Part shown: piece after piece, positions 9,768-18,082 of the stretch
Layout of the letters: every line of letters starts with the position of its first letter
How positions within the stretch are numbered: position 1 is the first letter of the stretch
Source of the DNA: an uncultured Planctomycetales bacterium
Lineage (GTDB): Bacteria; Planctomycetota; Planctomycetia; Isosphaerales; Isosphaeraceae
DNA length: 33,565 bases
Assembly (NCBI GenBank): GCA_903926465.1
Contig: CAIYJE010000103.1
Coordinates: 1-33,565, forward strand
Reading direction: 5' to 3'
The notes under the pieces: model-generated
What the model was told of the DNA's origin: nothing
Database searches by the model: none
What the model saw: only the letters and a program-made list of their open reading frames with translations
Translations under genes and position numbers: made by a program

Positions 9768-12389
9768 ATGAGCCAAGAACTGCATTACACATCTGCGCCA
9801 CGTGGCTTGACGCCGGGCATGCGCGGGTTTTGTACGGTGGCACGCACGGCCGACCTTTCCAACCTGCTGGCCGAGCGGCTGGAAAGTCTGAGCGGATACC
9901 GGCAGGTCTTTCCGCCGCATCATCCGTCTGAAGCGCTGAATCCGCTGGTGTATTCTCACTTGCGGATGGGGAACACGGATCAAAGCATCCTTTCACGTAT
10001 TGGGTTTGCCGGGCTAGATTATTCGGATCGGGCCAACAAGTACGCGCATCACCTGGTTCTTTCTGCGTCTGAGCGTGCGAAGGGTGGACCGGCGTGGTTA
10101 ATTTCTCAGCCAGGGGTGATGGACAGTCAATGGGTGGGTGAGCCGCGCATCTTGTCCGCGGGTCGAGTGGTTGCGAAGGGAGATCAACCGTCCGGAATTT
10201 GCTGGGCCTGGCAGCAGGTGGCCGGTGATAGTGGCTGGGCAGGGGCGCTGGCGCAAGGGTTTCTTGATCATCCGGATCGGCCATCGTATCTGGTTTATGA
10301 GCCTGGGGTAAACCTGTTGCCGTTGTTTGTGGAAGCCTTGGCCCTGGTGCCGCCCGAGCGGCGCTGGCAGGTGACGTTCTCAACCTATTACACGGGGGTT
10401 CAGCCGGGTATCTCTTGCCTTTGGCGTGGGGTGCTGGCGAACACGCCCGAGGCCGAGCAGGCGCTGAGGATGCCTGGGGCCCTGGTGATTGACTTGACAC
10501 ACGCGTGTGGTGTGGCCCCTGCTTCGCCTTTAGCTCACCTGGCGCGGACGGGAGAGGTTCAGACAGTAGTTGAGGAAGCCCCGATACCGCTGGCGGTTCC
10601 TGAGCTGCCCATAAGTGTGGCTGTTTACCCAGTCTCAAGTCCATATAAGCTGGATGCTCCCCCACTACTCACAGGAGGCAAGGGCGGGCACAAATTAGAG
10701 TCTCGTTCAATCCGGCCGCCAAGGCTGCCAGGGCAGAGAGTCACGTGGGAGGGGGATAGATCACCAAGGCGTACGCGGACGATAGTTGCTTTAGCGTTCT
10801 TGCTGCTGATCGGAATTGGAGTGGCAGGAACGACTCGCTATTTATTGAATGAAGTGCAGTCCGTAGCAAGTAATAAGACGCTTGACGAAATGCTCAATTT
10901 AGAGCAGTTAGGGCAATCGAGGCGTTCAAACAACGAAGCCGTAGCTTTGAAAACGACGATAAAAACCTCTGGCAAGGATAGTCAGCAAAGCAAGCCGAAA
11001 AATAGTACTTCAGGAGGAGATGGTAAACCACCTGGCGAAACGCGCAAACAAGTAAATGGTTGTCCATCACGCGAACTACTTGTAAAACGGATCTCAGATG
11101 TCAAGATTTGGGCTACTGGAATTGTCGAAACTACGGCCATTGCAGCAGAGAGGGAAATGGCTGAAATTAATAGTAAAGTAAAGGCATTATACAATAGTTA
11201 TATGAAGATAAACGTAGTTGTTGTCAGTTCGTTGCAGTTTTTAAGTAATGATATTGAACCACCTACGAAACCACCCTCGGCCGATTTGCCGAAAGCGCAG
11301 TTACTGTTAAAAGATGGTAAGTTGAAAGCTAACGCTAAAATAACACTTTTGGGTTGGAAGGCCAACCATAAAGATGCCATTGAATTGATTGAACCTACAG
11401 TTGAGGGTAATACAATCTCTGTATCTTTCCGAGTTGGAGTTAGTATTATCCCCTTGGGTTGTCTTATTGTGATGAAAGATATTCTGGAGTGGATTGGAGA
11501 TGAAAAGCTCGGTGCACCAGAACTCCAACCCGAAGATATTAGAGTTGCATTCTCTATTTTAGCTGGTTGTGTGCTTCGGTTGAGTGATATAGAAAAAAAA
11601 GAAGAGGATTATTACGTAGTGCTGCGAAAGCCTTGGGATGTTAAGGCATTATGGAAATCGGCTAAACATTGTATACCAAAAAAGGAAATAAGCGTGTCAA
11701 CAAATAAGAACATGCGCATCTGCGTGAATGGCTTGGTGGTGAGGAGTCTGCATGTAGTTGTTAATGGGGATAAGGAAAGGGGTGGGCAGGAGGTTTTCTT
11801 TGGTAAGTCAGAAAAGGATATTTTTCTAAAACCTGAAGAGAAACAGGTCGATGATCACCTTAAGATTATAAAATTGGATAGTACTGATCTACGAAGTGGT
11901 TTTGATATCGCGATTAATATTCAATCTCTATCAAATCGTCCTCGTGGTCTAGCGCCCTTGACTGTATTGACTAGCTTTGAATCGGACTCTTCTAGGAAAA
12001 TTGATAAAGATTATCCAAACCTACTTGAGATTCTATTAGGTCAGAAAAGTAAAGAACCAAAAATAAAACTAGACCTTTTGATTGGGTCTTTGCGTGATTA
12101 TCGTAGTAACAAGGATACTATTATTCAAAGAATGATGGACGCAAGGGAATCCAAACCTCGAAACGGAATAGATGATAGGCCTGGGCTGGGACTAAGCAAT
12201 GAAGTTAAGAAAGAATTCGAGACAATGTTTGATAACGTAGCTCCAGTCGTAGATATGCTCAAATCAGATGTTGAAATTGTAAGTAATATGAGATTGGCAT
12301 TCAAGGTAGTTAAAATCGTACCGGATGGTGTTAGTGTTCGAACAATGGAATTTGTAGTGTTCAGTTATGATGAAAAAATTGGTGATTGA
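9768..12389 (+). CDS. GAP1-N2 domain protein (GTPase-associated protein 1), single-pass membrane
   Basis: 873 residues from the ATG at 9768, chosen because the family's conserved start (ELHYTSAPRGL ... GFCTVA) begins there; a GTG at 9699 would add 23 unrelated residues. Residues 1-130 match the GAP1-N2 domain as I remember it. Residues 130-280 continue the conserved part (QQVAGDSGWAGALA, LLPLFVEALALVPPERRWQVTFSTYYTG). A basic linker rich in Arg and Pro leads to a membrane segment at about 339-360 (TIVALAFLLLIGIGVAG). The remaining 510 residues are Lys/Asn/Ile-rich, match no family I know, and are encoded by AT-rich DNA. The basic residues before the segment suggest the N-terminal half is cytosolic, where it could contact the GTPase, with the C-terminal half outside the inner membrane. 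The GAP activity implied by the family name is a prediction. Confidence 0.78.
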   Translation: MSQELHYTSAPRGLTPGMRGFCTVARTADLSNLLAERLESLSGYRQVFPPHHPSEALNPLVYSHLRMGNTDQSILSRIGFAGLDYSDRANKYAHHLVLSASERAKGGPAWLISQPGVMDSQWVGEPRILSAGRVVAKGDQPSGICWAWQQVAGDSGWAGALAQGFLDHPDRPSYLVYEPGVNLLPLFVEALALVPPERRWQVTFSTYYTGVQPGISCLWRGVLANTPEAEQALRMPGALVIDLTHACGVAPASPLAHLARTGEVQTVVEEAPIPLAVPELPISVAVYPVSSPYKLDAPPLLTGGKGGHKLESRSIRPPRLPGQRVTWEGDRSPRRTRTIVALAFLLLIGIGVAGTTRYLLNEVQSVASNKTLDEMLNLEQLGQSRRSNNEAVALKTTIKTSGKDSQQSKPKNSTSGGDGKPPGETRKQVNGCPSRELLVKRISDVKIWATGIVETTAIAAEREMAEINSKVKALYNSYMKINVVVVSSLQFLSNDIEPPTKPPSADLPKAQLLLKDGKLKANAKITLLGWKANHKDAIELIEPTVEGNTISVSFRVGVSIIPLGCLIVMKDILEWIGDEKLGAPELQPEDIRVAFSILAGCVLRLSDIEKKEEDYYVVLRKPWDVKALWKSAKHCIPKKEISVSTNKNMRICVNGLVVRSLHVVVNGDKERGGQEVFFGKSEKDIFLKPEEKQVDDHLKIIKLDSTDLRSGFDIAINIQSLSNRPRGLAPLTVLTSFESDSSRKIDKDYPNLLEILLGQKSKEPKIKLDLLIGSLRDYRSNKDTIIQRMMDARESKPRNGIDDRPGLGLSNEVKKEFETMFDNVAPVVDMLKSDVEIVSNMRLAFKVVKIVPDGVSVRTMEFVVFSYDEKIGD
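10860..12389. other. AT-rich segment within the GAP1 gene
   Basis: Base composition changes sharply just after the membrane-segment codons. As an example, the 60 bases at 10321-10380 contain 40 G/C, while the 60 bases at 11161-11220 contain 15. Codon choice follows (AAA, ATA, GTA, AGA and TTA become common), and the composition rises again in the next gene after 12423. The reading frame is open throughout, so the segment is expressed as the C-terminal half of the protein. Confidence 0.85.
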
Positions 12390-12422
12390 TATTACGTAGG
12401 AGGAACAGTCCAACCAGTCGTC

Positions 12423-15368
12423 ATGTCCTGGTTTTCAAGTATCAGACAACTCAAAGAGTCCAATCCAATGTCTGACATTTCTTTGCTTGTTTCCGAAATT
12501 CGTGCTTTTCTGCAACGTGACGACCAGACGTTGAATGATCGCTTGACGGACCTGGCCAGGCAGTACGCCGACGAATGCGCCACTGTGAATTCACGGCTGG
12601 CAATGTGCAGTCGGTTACTTTCTCAGGGGTTGCGTAGTGAGGCCATTCAGCAGTCTGAGGCCGATCCCAATCTGCTTGACCAGGTCACATCGCTTGATTT
12701 TCCTGATCGGTCTGAGTGGGAAGCGATTACGGAGATGTACGGGCTATCCCGCCCACCAGGGCTTTTGATGGCGATTGCCTCGGAGCTTAATCAAGCGTAT
12801 GCGGAAGAGAATCCGTTGCGTGACCTGCTGAAGCAGCACCGTCGCCTGGCTCTGATGCGGGCACCGCTCGCCAAGCGAACGGCTATACTGGCACAAATTG
12901 CCGCGCAAGACATAACCAATCCCGTTTGGAATATTGATCTTGCATCTTATCAAAAGGTACGTTTAGCAGAGATCAAGGAAGAGGCCACTGTTGCCGTGAA
13001 AGCTGGCGACCTGCTGGCTGTCAAGCAATTGCAGAATGAAGTCATTTATGGATATTGGATTGATCAGCCATCGCCTGCGCTGATCAAGGGACTGGAGCAA
13101 GCCAATTCGGTCCTCACGCGGAACGAGGCGCGGGCTATGTTACCAGAATTAGAAGCCGGTTTGCAAAATGCGGTAGTTCTCAGCCATATTGAAGAGGCCA
13201 AGCGGCTTGGCACACAGTGGCGCGAAACCATAAGTTTAGCCGCTCTTGCGGCCAATGATCCTATCTCCCAGCGCATGTTGCCTGCTCTGGAGTGGATAGC
13301 ATTGCAAAATAAGCGTGAGGAACAGAGTAAAGAGTTTGAAAGCGAGGTTGCGGTTCTTGATGAGGCCTTGACGGACGATGCGCCACTTGAATATCTCTTA
13401 GAACTTGTGTCAAAGCTTTCTAAATATGAACGCGAGGTACCATCTGCAATTGTAGTGAGGTATGAGGCCCGTTTGGAACGGCAAGCTACGCTTGATCGTT
13501 TGGTTCGGTATGGGACATGGTCTACCTGGGCGGCCCTGGTTTTGCTGATTGCTGGCTGGACAGGCTATTCGATCTGGCATGGCCGGCGCACTACGGCTGC
13601 GGACCGACAATCCAAGATCATTGATCAGGCTTTAGTGAACAATGATCTTGATTCAGCACGGACTCTAATTGAGAACCTTAAAAAAACCGATCCAGGTTTG
13701 CTCACGTATTCTGTTCTTGACAGATCGTGGACTCGGTTTGATGAGGCACGGGCAAAGGATGACAAGCGGATCACGGATCTCAAAGCCTTGATTGCCGGCA
13801 TAAGTCAGGAACTCACACTCCCCTGGGTCGTGGTTGAGCTAGCTAAGGCTCGTAGCCTGGTACGTACGGCTGAAGAAAGAGCTGAGCTCGCGGCACTGGA
13901 GCAAAAACGTGAACAACTGCTCGTTAAGGCGCAAACCGATATTGACCTAGCTATTTTACCCCAGCTTGAGGCATTGGCCAGGGGCCTGAATGTGGCTGAA
14001 GACCATCTCAAAGGGGAAAACGCTGCGAGTGCCAGCAGCGAGGTGGCTGCACTTGCCGAGCAGTTCCGGGTCCTTCGTACTCGTCTTTCAACGGCAGGTC
14101 CGCTTTCCAAGACTAAAGGGAACGATATTCTCAGGCGGCTCACAGTGGCACAGCAAGCCACTAATAAGGCTGTAGAGCGTCAACTTGCACAGGCCGAGTT
14201 AAGCAAATCGGTGGCTGAACTTCCCCGGCAGGTTGAAGGTTACGTTTCGGCCCTCAATCGGTATCGGTTGACATTACCTCCTGGTGCAATCATGAGCGAG
14301 GCTGACCATAGCTTAGCCGAACGTCCGGTGTGGTCTTCGGCGTTGACAGAGGTTCGTGTGATGGCAGACTGGTTGACGGCAGCGCGTATGAAGCTGAGTC
14401 CAGCCGAAGCACAAAAGCGAACAGCGGAATTGAAGGAGTATGAAAAGCAATTGGTATCCGCTCCTGATCATAAAGCGTTAACTAGATATCAAGAATATTT
14501 GGCAACAGTTGCTCGGCGTTTAGGTCCAGGCGGAATACCACAAATAGAACGGTTGGCGGCAGACCCGCTGATCAGCCGAGCTCGCTTAATTCATATTGAG
14601 AATACGCCGAACAAAGAGCGTTATTATACGATTGATCCAATCGATAGTAGAACCACTAAATTTCACTACTTTACGGACTACAACACCGATAAAACGCAGA
14701 TCAAAAGCGCAACACTTGGTGGCATGGACAAGCATGATCTCGCTCCGCAGGTTGTCATTGGCAAGGCGCTCCGTTCTGCGTTGCCAGTTCTCAAAGACGG
14801 TTCAGGTTCTTGGGAAGGCACTATCCTTGAGCTTCTGGACCAGGTCAGAAGTCAACCGGATCTAGACCCGATTTTGAGGATTGACCTTCTCGATGGTTTG
14901 ATGCAGATTGGTTCGAACGGAAGTGCAGTCCTCAGTGAGCTTTTTATGGCACATCGTGATTATAGAAAAAGTATCAAGATCCGCCGCGGGCTGCGCTGGA
15001 TGAATCCCGATGATTTGTCCGCCTCCGAAGATCGCCCGAAAGCTGAAGAGCTTGGGATCCATTTTCCTGCGTTTGCTCCGCTGGTTGAACCGGCACTTGA
15101 GAAGGTTGAACCCCTTGAGTTGCCAGGGCTCATGATTCCAAGGGTAATTGGTTGGTTACAGCATGGCGAGGGTGGAATACTTTGTCAAACCGTCAATACG
15201 ATTTCAGAGCCAGGCGGCCTTTATGTGGTGGCACCGGCTGAGGATGCTGGCAGTCAGTGGGTTCGTGTTGGCGAGTGGGTTGATGGTGCGTCCAAGCTCG
15301 ATTTACGTAATCCCGCCGCACTCCAGGAGGGTAGGCTTGTGTTTTTCCGACCTGACGGCCTGAAGTGA
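12423..15368 (+). CDS. large single-pass membrane protein of the GTPase-GAP1 cluster, family not recognised
   Basis: 981 residues from the ATG at 12423; the ATG at 12468 (MSDISLLV) would give 966. A perfect AGGAGG at 12398-12403 lies 19 bp upstream of 12423, too far for normal spacing, so the start is uncertain. Residues 1-360 look helical and charged. One hydrophobic segment lies at about 366-386 (TWAALVLLIAGWTGYSIW), with Arg on both sides, so its orientation cannot be called. Residues 390-680 are rich in Ala, Leu, Glu and Lys, with heptad-like runs suggesting coiled coil. The last 300 residues look more globular, with mixed strands. I recognise no domain or catalytic motif. Its position 33 bp after the GAP1 gene and 57 bp before the GYF gene argues for a structural or sensory part of the same system. 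Confidence 0.65.
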   Translation: MSWFSSIRQLKESNPMSDISLLVSEIRAFLQRDDQTLNDRLTDLARQYADECATVNSRLAMCSRLLSQGLRSEAIQQSEADPNLLDQVTSLDFPDRSEWEAITEMYGLSRPPGLLMAIASELNQAYAEENPLRDLLKQHRRLALMRAPLAKRTAILAQIAAQDITNPVWNIDLASYQKVRLAEIKEEATVAVKAGDLLAVKQLQNEVIYGYWIDQPSPALIKGLEQANSVLTRNEARAMLPELEAGLQNAVVLSHIEEAKRLGTQWRETISLAALAANDPISQRMLPALEWIALQNKREEQSKEFESEVAVLDEALTDDAPLEYLLELVSKLSKYEREVPSAIVVRYEARLERQATLDRLVRYGTWSTWAALVLLIAGWTGYSIWHGRRTTAADRQSKIIDQALVNNDLDSARTLIENLKKTDPGLLTYSVLDRSWTRFDEARAKDDKRITDLKALIAGISQELTLPWVVVELAKARSLVRTAEERAELAALEQKREQLLVKAQTDIDLAILPQLEALARGLNVAEDHLKGENAASASSEVAALAEQFRVLRTRLSTAGPLSKTKGNDILRRLTVAQQATNKAVERQLAQAELSKSVAELPRQVEGYVSALNRYRLTLPPGAIMSEADHSLAERPVWSSALTEVRVMADWLTAARMKLSPAEAQKRTAELKEYEKQLVSAPDHKALTRYQEYLATVARRLGPGGIPQIERLAADPLISRARLIHIENTPNKERYYTIDPIDSRTTKFHYFTDYNTDKTQIKSATLGGMDKHDLAPQVVIGKALRSALPVLKDGSGSWEGTILELLDQVRSQPDLDPILRIDLLDGLMQIGSNGSAVLSELFMAHRDYRKSIKIRRGLRWMNPDDLSASEDRPKAEELGIHFPAFAPLVEPALEKVEPLELPGLMIPRVIGWLQHGEGGILCQTVNTISEPGGLYVVAPAEDAGSQWVRVGEWVDGASKLDLRNPAALQEGRLVFFRPDGLK

Positions 15369-15425
15369 TAATTGTAAGTTGGATTGTTTATTCATAACCT
15401 ACTCAAGTCAATTTAGGATTAAACG

Positions 15426-16451
15426 ATGTCTGATCCGGTTTGGTATGTGCGTGATAAGGGGCGGGTGATGGGACCCTTTACACCGGCCCAGTTTGAGAAG
15501 TTAAAGTCAGCGGGGCGGGTAACACGTCTGAGTGAGATTTCGCCAGACCGTAATAACTGGCTGAGTGCTGCATCGCTATTCGAAGGCACGGCCAACAGTA
15601 TGGCTCAAGGAGGTGGATCGCAGTCGCCATCATCTGGCGTTTCATCGAACCATTTTACAGGAGTTTCAGGGGCACCGCAATTTGGTTGGTATTATGCTCA
15701 AGGTAAAGATCGAATTGGACCGATTGCCATTGATCAAATCAATCAGTTTATCGGGTCCGGAGCGATTGTTGCCACGACTCAGGTGTGGAACAATACAATG
15801 GCAGACTGGGTACCTGCTGCGCAGGCAGAGGGTCTGCGAGATAGGTTTCCTGAGCAGCATATTGTAATTACGGATTCGGATTCCGACCGTTCAGCGCAGG
15901 CGAAAATCACAAAGCCTAGACGTCTATGGCTTTACTTGAGCCTGGCAACTCTTCTACTTGTGCTTGTTGCTGCCGCAGGCGCTGGTGTGTATTACTGCAA
16001 GGCGAATGAACTTTTTTACTTTTCTGATGGTGCCACGATTGCCGAAGGGCACTATCATAACTCGGAAACCAATCCCTTATCGGTCCTGAACATGGGTACT
16101 GCAAGGCTCTCCCCCAGCCACCGTGGGGTTGTTTCTTATTTACGGAGTAATGAGAGTGAGCCAAACCGTGTAACAATCGTAGAGATGTTTTCGCCAATCT
16201 ATAAAATGGCAGTTCTGGATTCTTCTACGGGTCTTCCTTCTCTGAATCTGATTGATGCCAAGCAGGTACTCAGCCCTTCGTGGGCTGTGCTTGCGCGTAT
16301 TCGTTGTCCCCAATATAATGACAGAATTGACCTGAGATTCAAATTATTTATCCTTGATGAATATCATAAAGTAAGAACCTCACTCGAACGTTCAGACTTT
16401 ACAGTTTATAAGAATGCGTGCATTTACTATGGGCTCGATGACGCACGGTAA
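15426..16451 (+). CDS. double GYF_2 domain single-pass membrane protein
   Basis: 341 residues. GYF_2 domain 1 lies at about 4-52 (VWYVRDKGRVMGPF ... ISPDRNNW) and domain 2 at about 86-137 (GWYYAQGKDRIGPI ... VWNNTMADWVPA), joined by a Ser/Gly linker. GYF domains bind proline-rich peptides, and GYF_2 is common in planctomycete membrane proteins. A basic PRRLW precedes a membrane segment at about 165-188 (LSLATLLLVLVAAAGAGVYY), so the GYF pair should be cytosolic. The last 150 residues would be exported and match nothing I know. It is the last gene of the cluster. The GTPase tail and the GAP1 linker are both proline-rich and are candidate GYF ligands, though that pairing is inference. Confidence 0.8.
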   Translation: MSDPVWYVRDKGRVMGPFTPAQFEKLKSAGRVTRLSEISPDRNNWLSAASLFEGTANSMAQGGGSQSPSSGVSSNHFTGVSGAPQFGWYYAQGKDRIGPIAIDQINQFIGSGAIVATTQVWNNTMADWVPAAQAEGLRDRFPEQHIVITDSDSDRSAQAKITKPRRLWLYLSLATLLLVLVAAAGAGVYYCKANELFYFSDGATIAEGHYHNSETNPLSVLNMGTARLSPSHRGVVSYLRSNESEPNRVTIVEMFSPIYKMAVLDSSTGLPSLNLIDAKQVLSPSWAVLARIRCPQYNDRIDLRFKLFILDEYHKVRTSLERSDFTVYKNACIYYGLDDAR

Positions 16452-16648
16452 TAACGCCACAAGGTTGCTTATTCTTAGTAGGAATCCGTCTATGATAGCT
16501 TTTTATCAAATAGCGATCGTTTCAGGTCACAGAGTGGATCTTTTTAGATGACAATAAGGCGTTAGATAATAGTGGTGTAGTCGACGTATTGTGGGATGTC
16601 ATTGAGAAGTTTCATTCTTCGTCTCTGGCAACGACCAAAAGTTCTTTG

Positions 16649-17195
16649 ATGTTTCGAGTGATGCTGATTTTAAGTGTCTTTGTTTTAACGGATGGATACC
16701 CTGAAGCCTTATTGCGGTCGCAAGAGAATGAGACGCAAGACTTGGAGATTTCTCCTTTCCAGAAAAAACCGCGAATGGCCGAGAAGAATCCACAAAAAGG
16801 CTTCGGAGTTAAGAAAGCCTCCCGATCAAAAATGAAAGCCATGTCTGGGCGACAGCAGTCCGAACTTTCTGACCTTGGGGATAAATTCCCCAAGAAGATT
16901 TTTACTCAAAGAAAGTTATTCTCAGTATGCTTCTCTCGCTCGCGGGCACACGGGGAATGCTGGTTCCAATAGTTATCTTTCTTTGAATTTGATTTCTGGA
17001 CTTGGCGGAGATGCGAATACAACAACAAAGGCAAATATTTTCTTGGTAAGTCCAACCTTTATGACGCATTCTTATCTTGGGACGCATGGGACATTACACA
17101 TGCCTGAAATTACCTTTCCATTGGATCTAACATTAACCGTCACCCAATTGAGGTCTCTTCGAAGTACAGAGATTGAGCTTCACTTCGATAAATGA
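16649..17195 (+). pseudogene. small secreted protein gene, apparently frameshifted
   Basis: Two overlapping plus-strand frames read like one gene. The first (from the ATG at 16649, or a TTG at 16589) begins with a signal-peptide-like stretch (MFRVMLILSVFVLTDG), then a Lys/Gln/Glu-rich linker, and stops at 16972. The second frame, offset by +1, continues with natural-looking sequence (SYSQYASLARGHTGN, later TLHMPEITFPLDL) to the stop at 17195. The switch would fall at about 16875-16920, near short homopolymers (GGGG, CCCC, TTTTT). This could be a real mutation, a sequencing error or recoding; I favour decay or error. No family was recognised. Base composition is lower in GC than in the genes to the right. 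Confidence 0.4.
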
Positions 17196-17321
17196 GAATT
17201 GTGGTGGCACCCGGTTTTAAGCTTATCGTAGAAACTCTTCTTAGAAACTGTGGCGGAATGAAGGAGGGGCTCAGAGGATCGATCGTGTGGCTTCTAATCG
17301 TCAGTATTCTTCAGAGATAAC

Positions 17322-17390
17322 GCCCTCATCCGGCCTTCGGCCACCATCTCCCGCATGCGGGAGAAGGTGGCCGGAACGGCCGGATGAGGC
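17322..17390. repeat. REP-like cruciform palindrome
   Basis: A two-level inverted repeat. Outer arms are 17322-17335 and 17378-17390 (GGCCGGATGAGGC and its complement, with one extra C). Inner arms GGCCACCATCTCCCGC and its complement have one mismatch and meet at GCATGC. The sequence resembles the CCCTCATCCGGCC / GGGAGAAGGTGGCC palindromes scattered between genes in many GC-rich bacteria. It lies about 130 bp after the frameshifted gene and may protect or end transcripts. Confidence 0.75.
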
Positions 17391-17544
17391 AGACCAGGCC
17401 AATCTTTCACGCGTTGACAAATAGATCATATGAGCCAGCACTCGCAATAAATGGGCCAGGCTCCAGGAGGGTTCAATGAAAGTGACAGATGGTTGATAGT
17501 GAGGTTTCATTTCGCCACTGTTTCTTAGATTGATATTAGCCCTA

Positions 17545-18049
17545 CGCTTCGCGATGGTCCGGTGTATGCGGTCCCGGATGACCGGAGTCATCCATGCCTC
17601 CAGGGGATGAAGCCAAAAGCCAGAAGATGTAGTCGCTTCGCGATGGTCTGGTGTATGCGGTCCCGGATGACCGGAGTCATCCATGCCACCAGGGGATGAG
17701 GCCAAAAGCCAGAAGATGTAGACGCTTCGCGGTGGTCTGGTGTATGCGGTCACGGATGACCGGAGTCATCCATGCCACCAGGGGATGAAGCCAAAAGCCG
17801 GAAGAGGTAGACGCTTCGCGATGGTCTGGTGTATGCGGTCACGGATGGCCGGAGTCATCCATGCCACCTGGCGAAGAGAAGGCAGATACAAGAAGAGCGC
17901 TTTGCGGTGGTCTGGTGTAGGCGGTCAGGGATGACCGGAGTCATCCATGCCACCCGGCGAAGAGAAGGCAGATACAAGAAGAGCGCTTCGCGGAGGTCCG
18001 GTGTATGCGGTCACGGATGACCGGAGTCATCCATGCAGCCAGGCGAAGC
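17545..18049 (+). repeat. tandem repeat array A, six copies of 86-89 bp
   Basis: Six copies begin at about 17545, 17634, 17723, 17812, 17898 and 17984, giving periods of 89, 89, 89, 86 and 86 bp. Each opens with a conserved core of about 55 bp (CGCTTCGCG ... GGATGACCGGAGTCATCC ... ATGCCACC). The core contains the inverted repeat GGATGAC-CGGA-GTCATCC; copy 4 has GGATGGC instead. The rest of the unit comes in two forms: copies 1-3 carry GGGGATGAAGCCAAAAGCC, copies 4-5 carry GGCGAAGAGAAGGCAGATAC. The array fills the gap between convergent genes and ends 34 bp before the CBM9 gene's stop codon. The short open frames across it are by-products of the repeat. Confidence 0.9.
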
Positions 18050-18082
18050 AGTTCTTGTTCGGACGTTTGGCTCTCGCTTACC

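Noticed and set aside
9027-10665. Long minus-strand frames opposite the GTPase and GAP1 genes
   Set aside because: Rich in Arg, Pro and His with no domain, typical of antisense translation of GC-rich genes; the plus-strand proteins carry motifs.
17740-18020. Small proteins encoded across the repeat arrays
   Set aside because: Their sequence is just the tandem repeat translated; frames shift between copies with different periods.
17545-18049. CRISPR array
   Set aside because: The unit is 86-89 bp and the supposed spacers are repeated between copies rather than unique; no cas gene is near. The same holds for 28026-28327.
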